Source of the DNA: Symsagittifera roscoffensis
Taxonomy: Eukaryota > Xenacoelomorpha > Acoela > Convolutidae
Assembly: GCF_963678635.1 (NCBI RefSeq)
Contig: NW_026971466.1
Location: 1 to 64,000, forward strand
Length of the DNA stretch: 64,000 nucleotides
Direction: 5' to 3'
Part shown: positions 20,843 to 30,445 of the stretch, in pieces
Layout of the letters: each line of letters begins with the position of its first letter
How positions within the stretch are numbered: position 1 is the stretch's first letter
Made by a program: the position numbers and the translations under genes
The notes under the pieces: model-generated
The model's database searches: none
What the model was told of the DNA's origin: nothing
Seen by the model: the letters and a program-made list of their open reading frames with translations, nothing else

Positions 20843-23800
20843 ATGCCAGCACTCAACAGCAATGAGAAACTGAATTGCGATGACTGTGGTAAAGAGTACA
20901 GAAGAGCCAATGCGGCTCGACATCGCAAGAGTTGCGTGCGAGAAGTTATTTTTTGTCCGGAATGTAATTATTGTACTTATATGCACGTTAAGTCAACCCC
21001 AAATTCAACGAAGTGTGTATCGTGTGAGAAAGAATTTCCAAGCTATTATTCACTTCAACAACATCGCAAGAAAGATCACGGGTTGAAGTCGAGGTAAAAT
21101 GAGTGATTCTGTTGCTGACTTGAATAAAATCTTGGAAAACGAGGACGATAGTGATCAACTACGAGATGAGTCGAATGCCTGTCAACACTTCTTGACAGAT
21201 ACTGATATGGAAAATGGACGCCACAAAGTATTCAATTTTCAGCTTTCAAAACTGGATCCTAATCTAGTTAATGAAGAATTGGATCAAGTCTTTGAAAAAC
21301 TTGATTGTGCAGCAGAAATCAACATTGCCTTGGGATTTGTGTTACGTAATATAGAAACGGGCGAATATCGTTATTTCTACCCTCTTGAAAATAACACACT
21401 CTTTGATAAATCTATACTGCTTTGTACTAAAGGAGATTTGACGACTATACAGAACAAGGTCAAAAAACAAGATATCATTGAAGTTTATACACAATAAATA
21501 CAGACAAAATGCGAAATGGCGATTCAAGCTGATCACTAATCTGACCATTTTTGCCGCCCTACTGAAAAACGTACCCATGGGACGTCCAGATGCAGTGATT
21601 CCCGACCCACTTCTGAGGAATCACCAAGGTAATTGTTTGATTTCGGATGCGCACACGCAACAACCATACAATGACCATTTGTGTTTGTTTCGAGCACTTG
21701 CAACTCATTTACATGGAACAACTTATCTTGAAACATCCACATCCATGATTTTAATTGCTTTTCTCGAAAAAACAGGTTGTGATCCGAAACAGTTTCGTGG
21801 AGTTTCGATGGATAATCTAATAATTGTTGAAGATGTAGTAGAGAAAAACATCTTTATCTACGATATCGACACTGAAGATGGAGATTTTGTGGGAGAATTA
21901 GCTCGGAGAAGTATCGGTAAATACGAGAATACAGTGAAATTTCTACGATACAACAACCACAATTTTTACGTCAATAACATCGACAACTTCCTCAAATGCT
22001 TCCGATGCCCAACTTGCTATACATTTTTCCACAAAGCAGACTACTTCAACCGCCATCTTCTCTGTTGCAAGGACCGAATCAAAAACCTTTACCTCAAAAG
22101 TGTTAATACTCTACGAGAGACTTTGTTTGAAAAACTGGATGGGTTCAATATTGAGTACACCAAAGAACAAACCTTATTCAAAAATGTCGCTATTTTTGAC
22201 TTTGAATCAATTTGCGTTTCATCCGAAGAACTAAAACTAACCGAAACAATAACTTGGATAGGGAAGCATGAATCCATATCAGTGTCAATTTCATCGAATT
22301 TGCTTGACAAACACAAATTTTTGTGTGACAATGATCCACAATCCCTCATTATTGACTTTGTGGCAAACTTGGAATTGTTGGCGGAGGAAAATAAAGCCGA
22401 AATGCGATCAAAGTTTCTGGAAAATGAAAATAACATCAAAAAGCGCTTACACACAATTTTCAGCATCCTTAACGAACCAGGCAGTTTCAATACGAGTGAA
22501 ACAAGAGAGTACGAAGACGAATGTATCGAGAATGAGGAAGAAACAGATTATTTTTCACCACTCAATTGATTGATTTGATGCAACATCTAGAGAGATACAC
22601 CAATACTCTACCAGCATTTGGATTCAACAGAGGTCGGTATGATATAAAATTCATTGCATCATACCTCATTCCCTACCTTATCAACGAAAAAGATATTGAA
22701 CCTTCAGTTATCAAGAAAGCAAACGACTTTGTTTCCTTCAAATTTGGAGATGTTCAGCTTCTGGAGATTAGGAAGTTTTTGGGTGGAGCTACTACTTTAG
22801 ACTCTTTTCTACAAGCTTACAAAGCAAGTGAGATGAAAGGATACTTTCCATACGAGTGGTTTGATACTCCCAACAAGCTTGATGAACAACAACTACGACG
22901 TATGATGACTTTTACAGCAAACTTTAGAATAGCAACCCTCTCGATAAAGAGTATGACGATTTTTAGAAGCTTCTCAATAATGGATTAACTGAAGAGCAAG
23001 CCTTAAAAAAATCGGGCTTGAAACCAAACCACGGTGGTCCCTCAATTGTTTTCACAAGGAAAGCAGTAGCAAACGAAACGTTTATTCGAAAATCAAACAA
23101 CTTGTGTAAATCAATTGTTGGTATTGATGCTAGTCAACTCTATTCTTTTTCTATGTGTCAGGATATGCCCACAGGCTTGTATACGAAATGGGACTACAAT
23201 GAGGAAACACAAAATTTCAAGGCTATGCAAAATCGAGTTCAAACGTTTGAAAATATGGTCATGTCATACTTTCAAGGAACTAGACCTGAAACCAAATTTG
23301 AGAGTTTTTTCACTACAGTAACACAGAAAAAAATGATTGCTTAAGTGTTGATGGTTATTGCAACCATTGTAAGACTGTCTTTGAAGCAATGGGTTGTTAT
23401 TTCTATTTTTGCCCTTGTCAAGAAGCTAGACCTAGACTAACTGATGATGATGATATCAAACGAGGAACCAAGAAAAGGGAAACGATTGGGCTTCGAAAAG
23501 ATTACATACGAGAAAAAGGATACAATATAGAAGAAATGTGGGAGTGTAGTTGGTGGTATCATTTTAAAAACAATTTAGAAGTAAAAAATCACGTTAGAAC
23601 TCACTTTCCCTTCAAAAGATTTCTTTTTGCTAGTTCACTAGTGCAAAACATTAGAAATGAAACCCTGTTCGGCTACGTGCAAAGCGACTTGAGTGTTCCA
23701 GATGAGCTAAAAGCAAAATTTTCCAATTTCCCACCTATTTTCAAAAATATCGATGTTACCAGAAAGGATATTGGCGAATATATGAATACATATGCGAAAG

Positions 23801-24647
23801 GAAACGATTTGTTAAAGCAACCGAAATGGATGTTGATATCGAGCTTCAAGTTAACCAACGGAACACTCATCACACCATTTTTCAACTTTTACTTGGATCT
23901 TGGACAGCAATGTACAAAAATTCATCGATTTGTACAATACACCCCGCGTAAAGTATTCATTATTTTTGTTCAGCCTGTTGTTGATACTAGGCGAGCCGGC
24001 GATGAAAATCCATGATCTGGCGTAGTAGCCGAAACAATGAAACTTCTAGGAAAAAGTTCCTACGGCTATCAAATAATGGACAGATTAAAACATACAATGA
24101 CAAAATATCTTGGAGACGAAAAAACTCACAAAGCAATCAATAACCAATTTTCAAGAGACTCAATGTCGTAGCTATAGATTTGTATGAAGTGGAGCTTGCT
24201 AAATCTACTATAGAGCATCGTGAAGCGAAGCAAGGACTGTCGAGACGACTTCAGAGCAGATGCGAAAAACAATTTTTCCCCCGTACTTGCTGTTCTAAAC
24301 ATAAAAAAGAGAGAACCAGGATTTTTCAAGGAGGAGTTCAGATGTACCGAAATGTTTTGCCTTTGTAGTAAAACCTATTGCTGTTACGATAGTAAAAGTC
24401 AAAGGTATAATTTTAGCAGTAAAGGTCTGAACAAACGCGCATTAAAGACTACTCTGGAGATGGACCGATGGCAAAGTATCGACAAGTACTGGATGAAGCA
24501 GTGAATTTGGAGTCAGCAAATAGAGGATTTAAAACGATTAACCATGCAGTTGCAACTTATGATCAAAAAGGACTGAGCGATTTTTACCCAAAACGGGAAA
24601 TTGAATGTAATGGAATACATACTAAATCTGGAATACTAAATTTGTAA
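20843..24647 (+). pseudogene. Maverick protein-primed DNA polymerase B, copy 1
   Basis: Order of remnants: an N-terminal C2H2-type finger (NCDDCGKEYRRANAARHRKSC) and a second, damaged finger (CPECNYCTY, with about 36 bp missing); a conserved N-domain (21099-21497); FDFESI (ExoI, about 22198) and NRGRYDIKF (ExoII, about 22635); polymerase motif A GIDASQLYSFSMCQ (about 23125); LRKDYIREKGYNIEEMWECS (about 23490); and motif B KLLGKSSYGY (about 24048). The C-terminal Cys-rich part follows (24240-24647). Motif C (YxDTD) and surroundings are absent between about 24225 and 24235. Frameshifts occur at about 21098, 21470, 22570, 23000, 23335 and 23800. It would replicate the element by protein priming. 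The enzyme is dead. Confidence 0.85.
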
Positions 24648-24794
24648 GGGATTATGTAGTAGAATTGTATACGATGCTGTGAATTAATACGTTTTCTCTG
24701 TAATTAATCTTTTTTTTTGAAAAACTCTTTTTAAACGCTAGGTTTGGGATAACAGTATATAGAATCTGGAACATTGGCAAAATCGAGCTCCATT

Positions 24795-25117
24795 TTTTTT
24801 GAAATTTACCATCTTATCATCTGAAACTATGACCAATCTGAATACACTGGAATATCTATTCCCACGTAATACACCAATTATATTTTCCCATTAGGTAACG
24901 CGCGCCGAGATTTTTGTTAAGAACTAGACATTTCCACTTTTTTCTTACCATTATCTTACCATGAAACTGAAACCTTACCATTGGTATTCCCTATCTTAAT
25001 ACATTGTAGACTCTACTCCCTATGTTAATACATAGGATGAGGACCGGATACTCTATTGCCTATGTTAATACAAGTTTGTCCTCGCCCCCGGACGATTTTG
25101 CCCCGACATATATTACT
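24795..25117 (-). repeat. Maverick right terminal inverted repeat
   Basis: Reverse complement of 8816-9150 with small indels. It ends CCCCGACATATATTACT and is followed by the TCTAAT duplication at 25118-25123. Confidence 0.9.
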
Positions 25118-25123
25118 TCTAAT
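25118..25123. repeat. Target-site duplication of the Maverick, right (TCTAAT)
   Basis: Identical to 8810-8815. The same hexamer and the sequence beyond it also follow the copied terminus at 55210-55215. That copy therefore arose by duplication of the locus, not by transposition. Confidence 0.9.
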
Positions 25124-26232
25124 TTTAAAAATTTTAAGTATTCAGTTTTGAGCGATAAATTTTTGCGGTAGCAGCTGAATAATAAAATTCTCTAGATTCA
25201 ATATAGTATCAATTTTGGACAAATTTGAATTCGGAGAGCCCAACCTGCATAGCTTATTAAAATAGAACTATACTGAGCAAGTGTTAGACTGCTTAGAAAA
25301 GTTAGACTGTTCAGAAACGATCACGCGAAATGTACAATCCTTCTGTCAAAAATTGAAATAAAAACGGTTGTCAGCTAGCTATCATAGTTCGTAGTTGATA
25401 TTACTCAATTATGTTTTATTGATTATAGTTTTTGCACAATAAATTTCTTGTGGATTATTCAACTTTCGATGTTTGAAAATTTTACGACGAGGGTCTACGA
25501 AAAAAAGTTAAAACCAAAGAAAACTTCAGCAGCGTTTGAAAATGACAGAAAGCTATTTTTGTGGAAGATTATGTTTAAACATATAAACAGTAATGTGTTA
25601 CTAATTTTAACTTTATTTTCATTAAACAATTTTGGGTAGGTCATGCTCTTATATATATCGTGATGATGTTTTTTTGGCTTTTTCAAGAAAATCTTCAAAA
25701 ATGCTCAAGCCTCAATTTTATTTTTTCACGGTTTTTCTTCTCTTACCTTTTTTAGTTCAGTTTAATTACTGTTTCTTTTTCCTTTTCGCTCCACCTCACG
25801 AAAGCTTCAGTTATATGGTGTAACTAGGGGTTAAGTGTAAAAACCAAATATTGTCGTCATGACCTATTAAGTCCAACCTGGAATAATTAATTTTGGTGAC
25901 AGTCGGACAAAACGAGATGAAATTATATTCATAAAATTTCACAGCTAGAGGGAAAAGATTATTTCCAACTGACTAATGGCTTGACTCTTCTCAACTTTCT
26001 CGGTTCGAAGTTTTATGTCTGATCATCAGTGAAACTAAATTACCACGGATTGTTTTTGCTCAATTTTTGTAAGGATCACCTATCAATAAATTGAGATCCT
26101 CATCGGATGGTCTTTTTAATCTTATGCATGCTTTTCAAAATTAATAAATGCCAAGCTTGTTATTTTATGCAAACAAAACAGCGGTCAAACTACTTGCTTT
26201 TGACCAACTCTAAACTTGTAATAACAAGAAAT
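25124..26232. other. Host flank between Maverick and LTR element
   Basis: No convincing gene. The short frames at 25448-25639 and 25632-25823 recur in the duplicate at 55540-55915 but lack motifs. At about 25844 this copy lacks ten bases (TTACAAGGTT) that are present at 55921-55935; the deletion is between GGTT repeats. Confidence 0.5.
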
Positions 26233-26699
26233 TGTAACATTCGCCCGGAAGATACATATCGACGGATAACAAAACTAAGTCTTAAGACGACTGGCTAACG
26301 TCTAAACAGAGCTTTGCATGCTTTTCACCGTCTCTACCAAGCCAGTACTTTTCGGTGGTCTTTCTAACATCGGGTCGACAAAAACGTTACTGTTCTCCGG
26401 CTTCGACCAGAACGCTCAAATTAACTTAATTACATGCAAATAGTGAGCTCATGGCTGGGTCTCAGTATCCCCAGACCACGAGGTCACTCCTAAAAACAGG
26501 GTTACTACTTATTATATTACTATTGTTTTTGTTCAGTTGATAAAAATCATCATCTCCATCGAAGATGGATCAACCCTTTCCCCCAACTCCTAGCTTCTCA
26601 TCCTTATCAAAATGAATCTAGATATTAATTAAATTCAAGTCAGGACATGACAGGAAGCTAAAAGTTTATGCAACAAGATAAAATTTATAGTTCCTTTAC

Positions 26700-26831
26700 C
26701 CTTCCGGATTGACGAATCCGTTGAATCAAGCTCGTTAATCTTGATTTCCTCCTAATCCGGAAGGCTGTCTCTTACCCTTCACCGTTGTTCGCAACGGCCT
26801 TGCAACTATTGTAGCAGCACAATAGTTGCAA
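26700..26831. promoter_or_regulatory. Three consecutive stem-loops in the LTR
   Basis: Hairpin 1: CCTTCCGGATT (26700-26710) pairs with AATCCGGAAGG (26754-26764), with GAATCAAG/CTTGATT pairing inside the loop. Hairpin 2: CCGTTG-TTCG-CAACGG (26782-26797). In the element's sense the loop is CGAA; on the plus strand it is TTCG. Hairpin 3: TTGCAACTATTGT-AGCAGC-ACAATAGTTGCAA (26800-26831), a perfect 13-bp stem. All three stems are also present at 50277-50408 in the other LTR, where one change falls in the first loop. A role in RNA packaging, dimerisation or transcription is inferred. Confidence 0.7.
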
Positions 26832-26973
26832 CTCGGAACGTCCTCTGCTATTCCTGCAATCTGCTGCTGTTTTTCAATCACGATTATCGCTGTTATCGTG
26901 AGCGCAACTAATGTTGTTGTGTTTTCTCTCTCGTTTTTTGTTAAAATGGCCGTTTCAGCATTTCTCAGAAATG

Positions 26974-26981
26974 TGACGTCA
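26974..26981. promoter_or_regulatory. CRE palindrome TGACGTCA in U3
   Basis: A perfect TGACGTCA octamer, the consensus for CREB/ATF bZIP factors, also present in the 5' LTR at 50551-50558. It lies in the U3 side for a minus-strand element. Function is inferred from the motif alone. Confidence 0.5.
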
Positions 26982-27151
26982 TCATTCGAATTTTTGAAAT
27001 TTTAAAATACTAGAATATTCCAGCCCTCACCGTCTGGCCAAACGTTCCAATAACGCTCTTAGTTCTTAAAAATCACCAATCCGGAAGGCTTACTGCTAAA
27101 ATTCCGAATTCTGCAGAGATTGCATTTTTCACATTCTGGTCGAATGTCACA

Positions 27152-27164
27152 TACTCCCCGGACA
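27152..27164 (-). promoter_or_regulatory. 3' polypurine tract with a recurring 12-mer
   Basis: In the element's sense, TGTCCGGGGAGT then A stands immediately before the 3' LTR; GGGGAGTA is the polypurine stretch expected to prime plus-strand DNA. The 12-mer recurs at 37881-37892, 40358-40369 and 40434-40445, and with one mismatch at 40490-40501. CCGGACAGTCCGG at 27158-27170 is a perfect palindrome overlapping it. Confidence 0.55.
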
Positions 27165-27970
27165 GTCCGGTCAATGTCCTCATTGAATCGCGCAATGTTC
27201 GTAAAATCGGCAAGTGTCATTGAACAGAATTTACAAAATGCACGAAATTATTTTTATCCACGTCACATCGACTCACTGCAGAATATAAATGGCATCATAC
27301 TACATCATTATAGTCTTCAAATTCTTTCATTAATCTGCACATTGAGGATATAACCTAAGATAAAACATATTTTCTGACTCCCAGTGTCAATGTCCCGATT
27401 AAAACTTTTTCTCTTAGATTTAAAAGGTGTTGGCTTGCAGGACAGTCCTGCCAACCAACAAGCTAAAATTATCCTACTATGCTTCTTCCCTTCGGAAATC
27501 TTGCTTGTTATTGTCCTGAATATTAAAACTAAGAAATTTTGTGGTTAGAAAAAACAATGAAACAATCTCCCTCTTCGAGAGATTACTCAAGCCTTCCACG
27601 TCACCACAAAGTGATCAGTCTTCCTAAGTGATTAAAAACAATCATGCAGGCTGGAATATTTAAATATACTCTTCCCTCAAGCCTTTCTAAATAAATAATA
27701 AGTGAGTGTCTCTAAAGCCACTTCTGCTAAAATCAAAATGCAAATTTACAAATGCAACAATTTCAAAACTCAACTAAATGTTTCAGTTTTCAATTACAAC
27801 TTGGTTGCTTGGTTTCTCACTTGAGTTTTTCACACACATAAAACAATTCTGAGTTTTAACTTTTCTTTATCACTCCTTTGTTCTCTTCTTTTTTCGTCGT
27901 TTAGAAGTTCTAAAACTTCTAAATTCTTCTAATTTTCTTTCTTGTTGCCTCTTGTTTTCTCGACCATTCA
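27165..27970 (-). other. 3' untranslated region of the retrotransposon
   Basis: No convincing coding frame on either strand; the short frame at 27120-27353 is antisense and crosses the LTR boundary. A palindrome GCAGGAC-A-GTCCTGC lies at 27437-27451. T-rich sequence at 27880-27960 precedes the stop of the accessory gene. Confidence 0.5.
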
Positions 27971-30445
27971 TCAATGTTCCATTTCTTCCTCCTGTGATAC
28001 TGACTCCGCACTTTCGGTTTCCGTGTCTTGTAGCACATCGTTGGCTATCCTGACGCTGTTGGAAGCCGTCCTCCAACACTTCTGCTCTTCTACCCTCTGT
28101 TTACAGCAAGGTAGGGGATCCACGTTGGATTCTCTGTTTCTGCAGAAACTGTTGTGGAGACACAACGTCACGTTTCTCTCCAAATCTTCTTTCAGCATCT
28201 CTGCCTTCTCATTTCCACTACGCCCACTCGTCCTGGAAATTCTTTTCACGGCGGTGGTCACTGCATTCCGATGAGTCACGAAAGCTCGCTTGAAAGCTCC
28301 TGCCCCAATGTCCAGCTGATATTCACTGTACACTCTGCCATGCTTCGACATATGCTTTTTCGCATACTCGTACAACCATGCAGTCATGTTAGCTCTAAAC
28401 CATGGCATCAATCGTTTTCTCGCCCATATCTTCTTCACTTCCATCGGAATGTTTAGAACTTTGCACATTGTCTCAAAAAGATGTAAATCTTTTAGACAAT
28501 CTAATTTCCGCAATTGTTCTCTCGTCGGCGCCTCCTGTCTATTATTTTCTCTCACATGAGCTTCCAGCCATCGTATCGCCATCATAACTCCCACTATCAC
28601 TATTGTTACGGGCTGTGATGAATCTGGTAAACCCATGGAGAGCAGCTCTCCAGAGTCCCAGATCAACATCAGATTACTACGCTTGGGATACCACCAGGTC
28701 TGCAGCAAGCAGTGGCAAGGAAACTCGTCATGCGTCAACATAATGCTCCTCCAATTACGTTTTCCCGAAGCTTCCAGCAATGGTTCCACTTCCATCATCA
28801 CTCGGTGGATTTCATCATTCTCATCTACTGCATTGTAATCTGTGACAGTTGATCCTCTCTGTTTCTGTTTTTCGAAGTCACTGAAGTTCCCGCTCACATA
28901 TCCCATGAACTTCTTTCCTATTATTGACTCCAACTCTTCTTTGGTTCTCTCTGGAATTGCTGAGAACATCTTACATAGTAACTCGTAAGACTTTTCAGAC
29001 ATTCTCGCCAATCTCACACACTTCGGCACTGAGAAGGCTTGATCCACAATCGTTCTTGTACTCTTCACGTCCACAGCTACGAAATGTACAGGATACCTGC
29101 TCTTGCACATTGGAGCTAACGTTTAACCCACCAAATATCGTGCGCCTGATGGTCTACAATAAGTTTCGCTGTGTCTGATGTTCATTTCTGTCTCGATTGC
29201 TTCCCTCCATTTTCCTATATATTTCTGCTCAGTCTGCAGAACTCCTGGAAATACTTCTACGCTGATGGCTGTGACCATCTCATGTTTCTGTTCTAGATTC
29301 AATAGTGACTCTAAAGAACCAAACATGCTGTAGAATCCTAGTGCAGTCACTAGATTCACATCGGTTCCTCCATGGCAATCTGCTATCAGTTCCGTCTCCG
29401 TTCTTGCTTTCATCACTACATTTCCAAACAATACTGTCAATTGCTTGTGTTGTTTCTCCAGGGTTTTCACACAGTCTAGACCTCCACAAACATGACCCTC
29501 CAGTCCACAGACTTCCGCCAGACAGCTACCAGGTTTGACCCAGTCTTCTGGTCCCCAGCCAGGCAACTCCACTTTATCTTCTCCGTTGCTCTTAGAGGCT
29601 GTTATCATCACATTATATATGATGTTGAGGTCACGCAGGTTACAGTCTGCATTCAGTTCCCTCTGTACGTCTTGTGTCGCCCGTAATATTGAGTCAGCGT
29701 TGGGACTAGGACACCATGATGGCCTCATCAACTCCCACACTGCCATCAAACTCGTTCTCAGTAATTCATCTGAGAATCCCAACCCAAACTCCACTATCTT
29801 GTCGGATTTTGGTACTGAAGGTGCAGTCACCTCTTCTTCCAAGACCAATCCCAGTTTGGCCTGTGGATTGTTAACGCTCTTAATCGTTACAATTCTGGAC
29901 GTCCAGAATCTTAGTAACACCGCCTGCTCATAATCAAAGAAGCAATCGCGTATGTCTTCACTCAGGAAAGGATTGTACGCTATCCCTATGATCCCGGATA
30001 CGTAGCTATATGACTTCTTCTTGATCGGTCCACAGTATTCACTGGATCTCGGCAATGCTCCCATAGATTCTTTAGTGAGTCTCAACTCCTTGTTTGAGAA
30101 TCTCCTGATCTCGCCTATCTTTTTCATGGGTTCCAATTCTTCAGGTTCTTTCATGTTTACCCTCATCGGTTTACTTTGCTGCATATCCAGCATTGCTAGT
30201 AAGAACAAGGCTTTCGCTCGCTCATCGCCTTCCCTCAACATTTTAACACAGGTGTTTAATACAGGTACTGAAATCTGCTCTATCAGGAATCGAATGAAAC
30301 AGAGAGCGTCTCTCCGCTTCGCACACGCTACTGCTGCTCCCTCCTGGACTATCAGATCCCTCAGATTTGTCATAAGGAAAACTTTCTCCTCCTTTGATCT
30401 CTTCCTTTCTTCTGAATCATATTCTTCGCGAGTCAGTCCCATCAT
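27971..30445 (-). pseudogene. Accessory polyprotein, C-terminal part (in-frame TAA)
   Basis: Two frames, 29123-30445 (440 codons) and 27971-29110 (379 codons), are in the same frame and separated by a single TAA at 29123-29125 plus four codons. The relict at 202-591 aligns straight across this site with sense codons, so the TAA is probably a lesion. Visible features: Lys/Glu-rich start (SEERKRSKEEK), a Cys/His cluster at about residues 330-360 (CLAEVCGLEGHVCGGLDC), VRLARMSEKSYELL just after the stop, a Trp-rich stretch (LLQTWWYPKRSNLMLIWDSG), a Lys/Arg-rich segment and an acidic end (DTETESAESVSQEEEMEH). No family is recognised. Its start overlaps the preceding frame by 29 nt. Confidence 0.6.

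Larger units (their letters stand above)
8816..25117. mobile_element. Maverick/Polinton DNA transposon, complete but degenerate (16.3 kb)
   Basis: The element is bounded by inverted repeats starting AGTAGTATATGTCGGGG (left) and AGTAATATATGTCGGGG (right, reverse complement), with TCTAAT target duplications. The length fits the 15-20 kb of the family. Left to right it holds remnants of an adenain-like protease, capsid proteins, retroviral-type integrase, A32-like packaging ATPase and an exonuclease-like ORF on the minus strand, several ORFs of unknown role, and a protein-primed family B DNA polymerase on the plus strand. Nearly every gene has a stop or frameshift, so it is not autonomous. The right 5.2 kb exists again at 50889-55215 through a later tandem duplication. 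Confidence 0.93.
19902..26232 (+). repeat. Tandem duplication unit 1, left part
   Basis: From CAATTTTTTT at 19902 the sequence matches 50889 onward, covering the polymerase, right TIR and flank. Unit 1 is split by the LTR retrotransposon and resumes at 50729-50888. Junctions: unit 1 ends GGTTAAGT at 50888 and unit 2 starts directly with CAATTTTTTT. Confidence 0.92.
26233..27151 (-). repeat. 3' LTR (left in the window)
   Basis: Starts TGTAACATTCGCCCGG and ends GAATGTCACA on the plus strand; 919 bp. The sequence is the same as 49811-50728 except for about nine changes. Since genes run on the minus strand, this is the downstream LTR. It carries three stem-loops (26700-26831) and a TGACGTCA palindrome. 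Confidence 0.93.

Noticed and set aside
28550-28640. Possible membrane segment (PVTIVIVGVMMAIRWL) in the accessory C-terminal part, suggesting an envelope
   Set aside because: Too short and followed by an Arg; no signal peptide, furin site, Cys pattern or glycosylation-rich ectodomain.
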